Part shown: positions 13,976 to 22,599 of the stretch, one piece after another
How the letters are laid out: each line of letters begins with the position of its first letter
How positions within the stretch are numbered: position 1 is the stretch's first letter
NCBI GenBank assembly: GCA_965249745.1
Contig: OZ252252.1
Location: 3,472,001-3,536,000, forward strand
Direction: 5' to 3'
Length of the DNA: 64,000 nucleotides
Origin: JANYHH01 sp965249745
GTDB lineage: Bacteria > Deinococcota > Deinococci > Deinococcales > JAAFIG01
The notes under the pieces: generated by a model
Told to the model about the DNA's origin: nothing
Seen by the model: only the letters and a program-made list of their open reading frames with translations
The model's database searches: none
Translations under genes and position numbers: made by a program

Positions 13976-14976
13976 GCTGAAAGTGTACTGTCTAGCTCCG
14001 CTGAAGCTTTTTTAATCGCTGCTAGCAACTGCTCTACAACCTCGAGATACTGGAGACGCTGCTCTTCGTTTTGGGCGATACCCAGCTCTGCATTGACGTG
14101 CTGCAAAGCCTCCTCGAGTGCCACTTTGCGTTCGGCGGCGGCCAGATCCGGGTTTACGTATTGATCTAGATTGAAGATGGAGAGCGAGTTTTTCGTACCG
14201 CTGTCTTGGAGGTTGTCGGAGCGGTTGACGACTCGCCCCGTTCCCTTGGCAGTCTTGATCGTCACTTCAGAGTCTTCATCATCAAGTTCCGCCTCGAGAT
14301 CAGCTTTGAGCGCGTCGGCGATCTCCTCCTCCAAGTCATCCAGCTCACCTTGAAGGTCGGCGCTCATCTCCTCGAGTTTTTCGCGCTCGCGGTCAGTTCG
14401 CGCCTTATCAAGCTTGCTCGTCACTTTTTCTAGTTTTGCCTGGAGCTTGGCGCGTCGCTCCTCGAACTCTGCTCCGTCCTCACTCAGTGCGTCTAGTCCC
14501 ATCACGCCGCTCTTCATCATGTCGCGGACGTAACTCGGTTTGATGTTGTACATGCCCAATTCAATAATTTTCTTGGTCGAGGGCATCGGGACGCCCATTT
14601 CCTCTGCCAACTGCCGAATCTCGAGAACATACGAGGGTTTGATGTTGTACATGCCCAGCTTGACAATCGTATCGAAGCCTAATTCCTCGAGTCCGACCTG
14701 GCGCATCTGTTCCACGAATTCGGGTTTGATGTTGTACATGCCCAGTTGCACGATCTGATCGAAACTGAGTTGACCACCACCAGATGACAGGGGGCGTCCA
14801 ACTTTGGCTGCTGGCTTACCGCCTTGCCATGCCGGTTCGGTCGGTCTTGGGGGTCGCGGAGGCTCGGGCGGGGCGCGGCGTTCTGGCTCCCCGAGCGCTT
14901 TCAAGAGTTCCATGCCCTGTTCCACGGTGATGTTGCCGCTCTTGACGAGTTCCAGGATGCGCTGTTGCTGATTCAT
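13972..14976 (-). CDS. Coiled-coil protein with three LGMYNIKP repeats, partner of the DUF2089 protein
   Basis: 334 aa. Residues 1-30 (ILELVKSGNITVEQGMELLKAL) resemble the short SHOCT-like helix seen in DUF2089 partners. A Pro-rich linker follows. Three copies of (I/V)xLGMYNIKPxYV begin near residues 78, 107 and 140, and a long acidic/basic coiled-coil (residues about 165-225) comes next, with a helical C-terminal part. The repeats resemble the PxYVxxMR units found in some envelope and antirepressor proteins. The underlying DNA repeats are nearly identical. The gene is co-translated with DUF2089 and has a clear sigma70-type promoter. Function unknown; a role as sensor or anchor of the regulator is inference. 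Confidence 0.7.
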   Translation of the reverse strand: MNQQQRILELVKSGNITVEQGMELLKALGEPERRAPPEPPRPPRPTEPAWQGGKPAAKVGRPLSSGGGQLSFDQIVQLGMYNIKPEFVEQMRQVGLEELGFDTIVKLGMYNIKPSYVLEIRQLAEEMGVPMPSTKKIIELGMYNIKPSYVRDMMKSGVMGLDALSEDGAEFEERRAKLQAKLEKVTSKLDKARTDREREKLEEMSADLQGELDDLEEEIADALKADLEAELDDEDSEVTIKTAKGTGRVVNRSDNLQDSGTKNSLSIFNLDQYVNPDLAAAERKVALEEALQHVNAELGIAQNEEQRLQYLEVVEQLLAAIKKASAELDSTLSA

Positions 14977-14990
14977 GATTGTGCCTTTCC

Positions 14991-15005
14991 GATGCCAGTG
15001 GCATC
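14991..15005 (-). promoter_or_regulatory. Palindrome in the leader of the repeat-protein operon
   Basis: GATGCCA-G-TGGCATC is a perfect 7-bp inverted repeat located between the predicted transcription start (about 15025) and the ATG at 14976. It has the size of an operator half-site pair. It could be the binding site of the DUF2089 protein itself; this is inference. Confidence 0.45.
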
Positions 15006-15031
15006 AACAACATTTGAGTTTCTTACGGCAT

Positions 15032-15061
15032 ATCTTATGAGTAGTTTTCTAAAATTGTCAA
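15032..15061 (-). promoter_or_regulatory. Sigma70-type promoter of the repeat-protein/DUF2089 operon
   Basis: On the minus strand TTGACA (15056-15061) and TAAGAT (15032-15037) are separated by 18 bp in an AT-rich stretch. The start codon lies about 55 nt downstream. Confidence 0.7.
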
Positions 15062-15116
15062 GCTTATTAGTTAATATTTATCAAAATGCTTGGCAATCCT
15101 TGGCGACTCGAGCCAA

Positions 15117-15142
15117 GAAAAAGCGGCGCATCTGCGCCGCCA
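15117..15142 (-). terminator. Intrinsic terminator of the zinc-ribbon gene
   Basis: On the minus strand GCGGCGCA-GA-TGCGCCGC is followed by TTTTTC. It starts 19 nt after the stop of the gene at 15159-16202. Confidence 0.9.
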
Positions 15143-15158
15143 AGCCAGAAAGCCGCCT

Positions 15159-16202
15159 TTACGGTCTAAATTTCATCGTTTCGCATCGCGCATCGCCCGC
15201 GATTTGCCCGACCTTCACGTCCAGCGCAGCGTTCTCCGTGAGGCGCGCCCAGACATCCTGCGGGACCTTGCAGACGAAATCAGGATTTTTCGGGTTCGGG
15301 CGGCGCAACTGCAACTGGTAGACCTCGGAGCGTCCTCCCTCACGTTCGCAACCCAGGCAGGAACCAGGCTGTTGCAAGAAATTTGTGGGCCAGAACGGAT
15401 CGGGCAACCTCGAAAGACCGCTGGTTTTCGCAGTTCGCGCCGTCACCCAGGTGTTGACGGCGTAACTGCATTGGCGGTCGTAAATCGGTTCCTGACGGTA
15501 TTTCGTCCGGCACTCGCGGCGCTGGCTGTAGGTACCGTCTCCGTTGTCGCGGCGCACTGTCTGACAGGTTTGCCCGTCGGCCACATCGCGGTAACTTCGC
15601 ACAGCGGAATAGCTCGAGACGTTGTACGCCCCGAACGGCAGGCTGTCGCACCACGCGCTCCCGGAGACGGGCTGATAGCGCTGCACCTGAATCTCGCGTT
15701 GCCAGGCGTGACCAGAGACGGTCACAACCTCATCCCGCGTCAAGCTGAAAATCCAGACCAGGGCAGCGACCACCGCGACCAAGCCAGCGACGACGCCTAG
15801 CCACGGAAAGCCGCGTTTCGGCGTGGGCGCAACTCCTCGAGCCGCCTCTTTGTCACGTTTTCGTCGCGCCTGCAAATCCTCCTGCGCGAAGCTCTCCCCT
15901 TCGCCTCGAGTCTGCGACCCTAAGGTCGTGACACTGACGCCCTCTTTTAATGGCGCGGCGCAGTTGACGCAGAAATTCGCGGCTTTGCTGTTCGGCGTTT
16001 GGCAGTTCGGGCAGATGACATCCGCGCCGACGTACTGGTAATTGGCGACCGCCGTGGCGTCGCCCTCGGCCGGGAAGTAACGCCACGCCGGGTCCTGCGG
16101 CGAGCCGCAGTTCGGGCAGTGACGTTGGGAACGCGCTAGCAGCTTTTTCGTGCCGCAGGCCGGGCAATCCCAGAGCATTTCAAAGGTTTGTTCGTCAGGC
16201 AT
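15159..16202 (-). CDS. Zinc-ribbon membrane protein, partner of the SPFH protein
   Basis: 347 aa. Two zinc ribbons are visible: C13/C16/C29/C32 (CPACG, CPNCG) and C64/C67/C78/C81 (CPNCQ, CVNCA). A basic linker, one membrane helix (about 132-154) and a Cys-containing extracytoplasmic domain (residues about 160-347) follow, the last with repeated Y-R and WCDSLPF-type motifs. Proteins of this layout are often encoded next to SPFH/virion-core-like genes, as here (about 230 nt upstream on the same strand). Cellular function is unknown; a membrane-organising or stress role is plausible. Confidence 0.72.
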   Translation of the reverse strand: MPDEQTFEMLWDCPACGTKKLLARSQRHCPNCGSPQDPAWRYFPAEGDATAVANYQYVGADVICPNCQTPNSKAANFCVNCAAPLKEGVSVTTLGSQTRGEGESFAQEDLQARRKRDKEAARGVAPTPKRGFPWLGVVAGLVAVVAALVWIFSLTRDEVVTVSGHAWQREIQVQRYQPVSGSAWCDSLPFGAYNVSSYSAVRSYRDVADGQTCQTVRRDNGDGTYSQRRECRTKYRQEPIYDRQCSYAVNTWVTARTAKTSGLSRLPDPFWPTNFLQQPGSCLGCEREGGRSEVYQLQLRRPNPKNPDFVCKVPQDVWARLTENAALDVKVGQIAGDARCETMKFRP

Positions 16203-16304
16203 GGATGGGCAATTCCCTAAAGCAAGAATGCGCTGTCACGAGAGCCTTCAACCCTCAAGCCACGGTTCGCTCGAGGTAGCAGCGTTGAAAACCTCAAGGT
16301 CGGT

Positions 16305-17432
16305 TCACTGCGGCAGAGGTGGCGGGACCGATCCAAACAGTGTCGAGAGCGCCGCGACCTCGCCCGCTTTCGTCCACGCGCCCATGCCCGTCTGCCAAAC
16401 CAGGGTATCCCGCGTCAGTTGACCGCTCGAGACCATTTTGGCAAGTGCCGGCTGATCGAACGGTCCCTGCTGCTGCCCGTTGACGCCGACGAACCAGCCC
16501 TGATTCGGCAGCGGTGGAGGTGCGCTCGAGGTGGGGCTATTCATCGTGTTATTCAGGTTTTGTGCCATCTGCTGCCCGAGCGCCACGCCGACGCCCGCGT
16601 TCAAGAAGGGACTGCCGCCGCCGGGGTTCTTGGCACTCTCCTCGATCGCGTTCGCGGCTTGGAACTGCGTGTACTTGTTCAAGTCCCCGATCACGCCCAT
16701 CTGCGAGCGCTTGTCCAGCGCGGCTTCGACCTCCTCGGGGAGGGTGACGTTCTCTACCAGCACGGCTTCAATTTCCAGACCGTACTCCGCGAAATCGGGG
16801 GACAGCGCCTCACGCAGCGCCCCGCCGATCTGCGGGTACTGCGCGGCGAAATCGAAGATGCTCATGCCGGACTTCCCGACCCAGGCGGCGAATCTCGAGA
16901 CCATCATCGAACGGAGTTGATCAGCGATCTCTTCGACTTCAAAGCGGCCATCGGTGGAAATCAGTTTTTCCAATAACTTGCGAGGGTCAGCGATTTTCAG
17001 TGCGTAATTCCCAAACGCCCGCAGACGCACCGGACCTAGCTCCGGGTCGCGCAGGATGATCGGATTCGGCGTGCCCCACTTCAAGCCGGTGAAAGACCGC
17101 ATACTGAAGAAGTAAACCTCGGCTTTGAACGGCGAGTTAAAACCGTACTTCCAGCCTTGCAGCGTGGACAGGATCGGTAGGTTCTTCGTTTCCAACTCGT
17201 AGGTTCCGGGTCCGAACGCGTCCGCGACACCTTTATTCGTTTCCGAAGCGGCCTGCGCCACCTGCCCCTCGTTGACGAAGACCGCCATCTGACCGGGACG
17301 CACGATCAGTTTCGCGCCGTTTTTGATCTCGTTGCCCTGCCGCTCGAAGCGGTACGCCAGCGTGTCGTTGGAACTGTCCAACCATTGAATGATGTCAATG
17401 AACTGCCCCAGCAGCTTCCCAATCAAATCCAT
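16305..17432 (-). CDS. SPFH-domain protein with C-terminal GYF_2 domain
   Basis: 375 aa. The SPFH (band-7-like, virion-core-type) domain covers about residues 25-275, with KLIVRPGQMAVFVNEGQV, FFSMRSFTGLKWGTP and the coiled part before KRSQMGVIGDLN. Gly/Pro-rich linkers lead to a GYF_2 domain (WFVGVNGQQQGPFDQPALAKM) near the C-terminus, and the end reads VPPPLPQ. The start at 17432 (MDLIGKLLGQ) has GAGGAGG upstream; a longer open frame would add 16 residues. The downstream zinc-ribbon gene is the usual neighbour. Such proteins assemble into membrane-associated oligomers; the substrate is unknown. Confidence 0.85.
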   Translation of the reverse strand: MDLIGKLLGQFIDIIQWLDSSNDTLAYRFERQGNEIKNGAKLIVRPGQMAVFVNEGQVAQAASETNKGVADAFGPGTYELETKNLPILSTLQGWKYGFNSPFKAEVYFFSMRSFTGLKWGTPNPIILRDPELGPVRLRAFGNYALKIADPRKLLEKLISTDGRFEVEEIADQLRSMMVSRFAAWVGKSGMSIFDFAAQYPQIGGALREALSPDFAEYGLEIEAVLVENVTLPEEVEAALDKRSQMGVIGDLNKYTQFQAANAIEESAKNPGGGSPFLNAGVGVALGQQMAQNLNNTMNSPTSSAPPPLPNQGWFVGVNGQQQGPFDQPALAKMVSSGQLTRDTLVWQTGMGAWTKAGEVAALSTLFGSVPPPLPQ

Positions 17433-17600
17433 AATCCCGCCTCCTCGAGCCTGTGAATTCCTCACTATACGGGTTGCCAAACAAAGCTGAGTTTTTGACC
17501 GAGTTCAAGGTCCACTTCAGGCGTCCTCGAGCGAGGATTGAGACCTAACTCGGACTCCAAATTTCAGCTCGAGTTCAGATTGGGATCTTAGGCTACAAAG

Positions 17601-18575
17601 GTGGACGTGACCTTGTTGCAAGCGCAGTTCATTCGCTCCTACTGGGGTTTGATTTTTGTGGCGCTCGGCATGGCTTCGCTGCTGTTCGTTTCCGGCAGTC
17701 CACGCCCGCTGAACGGCCGCGCTTTCCTGAGTTACGGGGTAATGCTCATTTGGAGCCTCGTTTGCCGTTACGCGGCGCGGTTCAGCCGTCGCTGGGCGAT
17801 TACCGCGCTGGCCCTCGGAATGATTCCGCTGCTAGCAATTTTTCTCAGCGCCCCAGAATTCAACGATCTGCTCGAGATTCGTGCGGTCGGACGGGCCGCC
17901 CTTGGTGTGCCCTCCACGCTCATCATGGGGTTGCTGTGGGGGTGGCCGGGCGCACTCGTGACAATCGTCATGTCTGTGATCGGCTTGGGTGGATTGGCCT
18001 CACCCGCCGAGATGATTACTTCGACAACGCTGCTAGCGATTGTGGGTTTCAGCGGGGCCAGCATGGCGCGCTTGATTCGCCGTTTGGAACGTGTCAACCA
18101 GCAACTCGAGGAGGCTGCCACGCTGGATGTTATGACCGGGTTGAACAACCGCCGCAAGCTGGACAAACTCGGGCAACTTCACGGGCAATGGCTGATTACC
18201 ATGTGGGACGTGGACGGCTTGAAGCGCATCAACGACTCACAAGGTCACGCGGCGGGGGATCAGTACCTGCTGAATTTCGCTCGGGCCTTGCAGAGTGCCA
18301 CGGCGGCCGACGACCAACTCTTCCGCATTGGCGGCGACGAATTCATGGGTCTGCACCAGAATTTCAAGGACGCCGAAAGTCTGCGGTCTCGAGTTCGCCG
18401 CAGCTTCCCAAACGTTTCCGTCGGTTGGGCGCTGGTCGAGGGGCGCGATCTCTCAGCCGCCATGCTCGAGGCGGACGAAATGCTGTACGCCCACAAGCAG
18501 AATAAGGCCGTCGAGCCACCAGCCGTCTGGCAACCGCCCCGCGTGGTGAGGCTCGAGCGGCGAACGCTGTCCTGA
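17601..18575 (+). CDS. Membrane-bound diguanylate cyclase (GGDEF)
   Basis: Makes cyclic di-GMP from two GTP. 324 aa: five or six hydrophobic segments in residues 1-155 form the membrane sensor. A short helix (RLERVNQQLEEAATLDVMTG) links to the GGDEF domain, with NNRRKLDKL, DVDGLKRINDSQGHAAGDQYL and an intact IGGDEFMGL near residues 242-250. No RxxD inhibitory site is evident five residues before GGDEF. The GTG start has TAGGCT 6 nt upstream, again leaderless type. An HD-GYP protein at 40883-41503 could degrade the product. Confidence 0.92.
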   Translation: MDVTLLQAQFIRSYWGLIFVALGMASLLFVSGSPRPLNGRAFLSYGVMLIWSLVCRYAARFSRRWAITALALGMIPLLAIFLSAPEFNDLLEIRAVGRAALGVPSTLIMGLLWGWPGALVTIVMSVIGLGGLASPAEMITSTTLLAIVGFSGASMARLIRRLERVNQQLEEAATLDVMTGLNNRRKLDKLGQLHGQWLITMWDVDGLKRINDSQGHAAGDQYLLNFARALQSATAADDQLFRIGGDEFMGLHQNFKDAESLRSRVRRSFPNVSVGWALVEGRDLSAAMLEADEMLYAHKQNKAVEPPAVWQPPRVVRLERRTLS

Positions 18576-18591
18576 GGGATTAACTCGAGCC

Positions 18592-19929
18592 TTACATTTC
18601 CATGCGAGTTTTCAAGAAGTTCGTCATCACCACACTGCGCTGGTAGAAGGCGTTATCCATGATCTTGATGTAGAGCGGGATCGTGGTCTTGACGCCCTGA
18701 ATCACCGTTTCCTCGAGTGCGCGCTTGGTGCGGGCGATGGCTTGCTCGCGGTTTGGGGACCAGCAGATTAGTTTTCCGATCAGGCTGTCGTAGTGCGGCG
18801 GGATCGTGTACCCGGCGAAGGCATGGCTGTCCACGCGCACCCCGGCCCCACCCGCGAATTGCACGATCTCCAATTTACCTGCGGCTGGGCGAAAATCCTT
18901 GTCCGGGTCTTCGGCGTTGATCCGGCATTCAATCGCGTGCCCCTCTAAGCGCACGTCTTTTTGCTTTAACTTCAGTCCTAACCCCGCCGCGACCTCGATT
19001 TGCAGGCGCACGAAATCTAGCCGGGAGATCATTTCACTGACGCAGTGTTCCACCTGAATCCTGGTGTTCATCTCCATGAAGTAAAAACCGCCGTCCGGGT
19101 CAACGATAAACTCTAATGTGCCCGCCCCGGCGTAGTTCACGTGCTTGGCCAGGCGCACGCCCGCCGCCAGAATCTCCTGACGCAAGTCGTCCGGCAGGGT
19201 GCTGGGGGCTTCTTCGATCAGTTTCTGGTTGCGCCGCTGAATGCTGCAATCGCGCTCTCCTATGTGAATCACGTGACCCTGACCGTCACCGATAACCTGG
19301 ACCTCAATGTGGCGGAACTCCGTCAAGAACTTTTCCATGATGAGCGCTGGATCGGAAAAGTACATCAGCGCCTCCTGCGAGGCTTGCCCGAACGCGGCGC
19401 GCATCTCCTCACTGGATCGCACGACCTTCTGCCCGCGCCCGCCTCCGCCCGCCGAGGCTTTCAGCAGCACCGGATAGCCAATCTTTTCTGCCTGGATGAC
19501 CGCATCCTCAGTATCCTCAAGGACGCCCGTTCCAGGCACGGTCGGCACGTTGCTGAGCGCCGCGATCTCGCGCCCGCCCGCTTTGCTGCCTAAGGCGTGC
19601 ATACTCTCCGGCGTGGGTCCGATGAAGACGATTCCGTGATCGCGGCATTTCTCCGCGAAATCCGGGTTTTCCGCCATGAAACCGTAGCCAGGGTGAATCG
19701 CCTCCGCCCCGGTCATCACGGCCGCTGATAGAACGTTTGGAATATTCAAGTACGACCCGCTCGAGGCGGGTGGCCCGACGCAGACGGACTCGTCCGCCAG
19801 CAGGACCGGCAGGCTGTTGGCATCGGCTTCGGAGTAAACCAGCACCGTCTTGATGCCCATTTCCCGAGCGGTACGAATCACCCGGAGCGCGATCTCGCCG
19901 CGATTGGCGATCAGGATTTTTTTGAACAT
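18592..19929 (-). CDS. accC: Acetyl-CoA carboxylase, biotin carboxylase subunit
   Basis: ATP-grasp enzyme that carboxylates the biotin on AccB in the first step of fatty acid synthesis. 445 aa, standard length. Motifs: KILIANRGEIALR at the start, HPGYGFMAENPDFA, the glycine-rich ATP loop KASAGGGGRGQ, ERDCSIQRRNQKLIEEAPS, EFIVDPDGGFYFMEMNTRIQVEHCVSE and the catalytic HAIECRINAEDP. It follows accB after a 118-nt gap that contains an inverted repeat and a small element carrying its ribosome site. The gene converges with the diguanylate cyclase, with only 16 nt between the stops. Confidence 0.97.
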   Translation of the reverse strand: MFKKILIANRGEIALRVIRTAREMGIKTVLVYSEADANSLPVLLADESVCVGPPASSGSYLNIPNVLSAAVMTGAEAIHPGYGFMAENPDFAEKCRDHGIVFIGPTPESMHALGSKAGGREIAALSNVPTVPGTGVLEDTEDAVIQAEKIGYPVLLKASAGGGGRGQKVVRSSEEMRAAFGQASQEALMYFSDPALIMEKFLTEFRHIEVQVIGDGQGHVIHIGERDCSIQRRNQKLIEEAPSTLPDDLRQEILAAGVRLAKHVNYAGAGTLEFIVDPDGGFYFMEMNTRIQVEHCVSEMISRLDFVRLQIEVAAGLGLKLKQKDVRLEGHAIECRINAEDPDKDFRPAAGKLEIVQFAGGAGVRVDSHAFAGYTIPPHYDSLIGKLICWSPNREQAIARTKRALEETVIQGVKTTIPLYIKIMDNAFYQRSVVMTNFLKTRMEM

Positions 19930-19943
19930 GTGTGGCTCCTAGC

Positions 19944-19969
19944 TGCCAGCTCCTAGCGAAGAGCTGGCA
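19944..19969 (-). repeat. 9-bp inverted repeat in the accB-accC gap
   Basis: TGCCAGCTC and GAGCTGGCA flank 8 bases. The minus-strand sequence next to it (GCTAGGAGCTGGCAGC) is shared with the leader of nuoB and contains the AGGAG ribosome site of accC. A small dispersed element that supplies a ribosome site is possible. Confidence 0.45.
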
Positions 19970-20047
19970 CAGCCGATAACGCTACCGGTGAAGCTTGGCT
20001 CGAGACCTGGGTGCCGCCCGGTGCAACGCTCGAGCGAACGGCTGCCC

Positions 20048-20530
<483 letters not shown>

Positions 20531-20721
20531 AAGCCTCCTCACGGGGCGATGCAGAGCGTGACAGGACAGCGGGCGATGCAACGAGGAATGCAACAAGAAA
20601 CACGAGAGGTTCGCTTTTGTATGAATCGCCAAGCTGTGGCGTGAACGCTCGAGATTCTAAAGCAAATCCGCGCCGCGTGACTGAATCAGAGGTTAAACCC
20701 TCGCGTGCGTCAACCCGGTGC

Positions 20722-20750
20722 AAAACAGAACCCCGCCAGAAAGCGGGGTT
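20722..20750 (-). terminator. Intrinsic terminator after efp
   Basis: On the minus strand AACCCCGC-TTTCTG-GCGGGGTT forms an 8-bp stem followed by CTGTTTTG. It lies about 17 nt after the efp stop, so efp and accB are at least partly separate transcription units. Confidence 0.8.
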
Positions 20751-20766
20751 TGTGCTTTGCAACGCT

Positions 20767-21324
20767 TCAGGCGCGGCCGAGGTAGGTGCCCGTGCGGGTG
20801 TCCACGCGGACATCCTCGCCCTGACTAACGAACAAGGGTACGGTGATCGTCGCGCCAGTCTCCAAGGTCGCGGGCTTACCGCTGCTCGAGACGGTATCAC
20901 CCTTCAAGCCCGGATCGGTCTGCGCGATCTTCAGCACGACCTGGTTCGGCAGGGTGATCTTCAGCGGCTTGTCCTTGTAGAACTGGACTTCTACCTCGGT
21001 GTTTTCCTTCAAGAATTTGGCGGCGTCACCGGCCAGAATCATCGGCAATCCCGCCTGGTCAAAGGTTTCCATGTCCATGAAAATGAACTCGTCGCCGTCC
21101 TTGTACAAAAATTGCATCGTGCGGCCCTCGACGAAGATGTCCTGCAACTTTTCCGTGGCGCTGAAGGTGCGGTCCACAATGCTCCCCGTCTCCATGCTGC
21201 GAAACTTGGCCACAACCTTCGCGCCACCGCGACCAATCTTCTGATGCTGGTAATCCACGGTCTCCCAGAGACTGCCATCCATCTCTACTTTCGTGCCGCT
21301 TCTCAAATCCGTAACGCTAATCAT
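20767..21324 (-). CDS. efp: Elongation factor P
   Basis: Relieves ribosome stalling at polyproline stretches. 185 aa with the three EF-P beta-barrel domains; it starts MISVTDLRSGTKVEMDGSLW and ends DTRTGTYLGRA. The loop that reaches the peptidyl-transferase centre reads HQKIGRGGAK, placing Arg at position 32 as in Thermus, not the Lys34 of E. coli. No modification enzyme (EarP, EpmA) is visible in the window. The ribosome site AAGGAG precedes the ATG. Confidence 0.97.
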   Translation of the reverse strand: MISVTDLRSGTKVEMDGSLWETVDYQHQKIGRGGAKVVAKFRSMETGSIVDRTFSATEKLQDIFVEGRTMQFLYKDGDEFIFMDMETFDQAGLPMILAGDAAKFLKENTEVEVQFYKDKPLKITLPNQVVLKIAQTDPGLKGDTVSSSGKPATLETGATITVPLFVSQGEDVRVDTRTGTYLGRA

Positions 21325-21456
21325 GAACTCTCCTTGAAACGCCTAGCTCAGCAACCTCGAGCGAGCGGTTTCGATTGCCCGAGGGCAAAACTTGGTTAGT
21401 TTAACAAATTGGCGCTGAAAAAGAAAAACTGACCCCGTGAGAGCTTTCGGTTGAGG

Positions 21457-22230
21457 TCAATGCCCGAGAATCTGCGACAGGAAGAGCTTGGCGCGCTCTG
21501 TTTTCGGGTTGTTATAGAAGTCGTCCGGCGTGGCTTCTTCCACGATCTGCCCCTTGTCGAAGAACACAATCCGATCCGCGACCTCCCGTGCAAAACCCAT
21601 CTCGTGCGTAACACACATCATCGTCATGCCGCTGCGCGCCAACTCCTTCATCACGTCCAGGACTTCTTTGATCATTTCCGGATCCAACGCTGAGGTCGGT
21701 TCATCGAACAGCATGATCTTCGGTTGCATCGCCAGCGCCCTGGCAATCGCCACGCGCTGCTGCTGCCCGCCACTGAGCTGCCCCGGAAACTTGTCCGCCT
21801 GCTCAGGAATCCCGACCCGCTCCAAGAGCTGCCGCCCGATCTCCTCGGCCTGGGCTTTCTCTAACTTTTTAACGCGCATCGGAGCAATCGTGATGTTCTG
21901 CAAGACTGTTAAATGCGGGAACAGGTTGAAGCTTTGAAAAACCATGCCGACATCCTTGCGAATCGCGTCAATGTTGCGGACATCGTTCGTCAACTCGGTT
22001 TCTTGAATCGTAATCCGACCCGTCTGATGCTCCTCTAAGCGGTTCAAGCAGCGAATAAAGGTGCTCTTACCGCTGCCGCTCGGTCCGATCACCACGACAA
22101 CCTCACCGCGTTTCACCTCGAGCGAGACATCGGTCAGCGCGTGAAACTGCCCGTAGTACTTGTTGAGGTTCTCGGTGCGGATGACCACCGGGGCATGGGT
22201 GAGGTCTTTGACGGGAGCGGTTTGGGTCAC
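21457..22230 (-). CDS. Polar amino-acid ABC transporter ATPase (GlnQ-type), orphan
   Basis: 257 aa. Walker A GPSGSGKST lies at residues 49-57, with VFQSFNLFPHLTVLQN (Q-loop), signature LSGGQQQRVAIARALA, Walker B IMLFDEPTSALDPE and the switch His in CVTHEMGFA. These are the marks of the GlnQ/HisP amino-acid subfamily. It powers uptake of polar amino acids together with a binding protein and permeases. None of those genes is adjacent, so the partners must be elsewhere. Ribosome site AAGGAGA upstream of ATG. Confidence 0.93.
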   Translation of the reverse strand: MTQTAPVKDLTHAPVVIRTENLNKYYGQFHALTDVSLEVKRGEVVVVIGPSGSGKSTFIRCLNRLEEHQTGRITIQETELTNDVRNIDAIRKDVGMVFQSFNLFPHLTVLQNITIAPMRVKKLEKAQAEEIGRQLLERVGIPEQADKFPGQLSGGQQQRVAIARALAMQPKIMLFDEPTSALDPEMIKEVLDVMKELARSGMTMMCVTHEMGFAREVADRIVFFDKGQIVEEATPDDFYNNPKTERAKLFLSQILGH

Positions 22231-22468
22231 AGAGTTCTCCTTGTAGACACTGGGGATAAGCCGAACAAACGTTCGATATCACTGAGCTGTGACCCATCAT
22301 AAACGTTTCCCAACCTCGAGTGGAATTTGACCCTTGAGACCGTGAAAATTCCTCGAGTCGCAAAGGGTTTCGACTCTTCCCGTAGGAGAGGCAAACACGG
22401 CGAGCTGGCCCTGATCTTCGTCTCGAGAAACGTTACTTGGGATGTCTCGAGCGATGATCTTGAGGGGT

Positions 22469-22493
22469 GGGCGAACCGCCGTTCGCCCCTACG
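22469..22493. repeat. Short GGGCGAA-type intergenic inverted repeat, copy 2
   Basis: GGGCGAAC and GTTCGCCC flank CGCC, followed by CTACG. It has the same organisation as the element at 4903-4930. Confidence 0.5.
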
Positions 22494-22555
22494 AAATGTG
22501 TGACGGAGGCACAATCTGAGGGTCATCGCAACCCTATGCTCGAGATTCCAATGTA

Positions 22556-22584
22556 GAGGACGCAGATTTAAACTCCGCGTCCTC
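22556..22584 (-). terminator. Hairpin downstream of nuoN, possible end of the nuo operon
   Basis: GAGGACGC and GCGTCCTC pair across a 13-base AT-rich loop, 16 nt after the nuoN stop on the minus strand. There is no T-run after it, so termination efficiency is uncertain. Confidence 0.5.
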
Positions 22585-22599
22585 GAGATTCTAACGATG

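Larger units (their letters stand above)
22231..22599. other. Intergenic region between the ABC ATPase gene and nuoN
   Basis: About 370 bases without a supported gene. It contains a GGCGAA-type hairpin (22469-22493), an 8-bp inverted repeat after nuoN (22556-22584) and five CTCGAG sites. Confidence 0.5.

Noticed and set aside
14537..14744. A CRISPR array suggested by three regularly spaced repeats
   Set aside because: The repeats are in frame inside a coding sequence, only three in number, and encode a protein motif.
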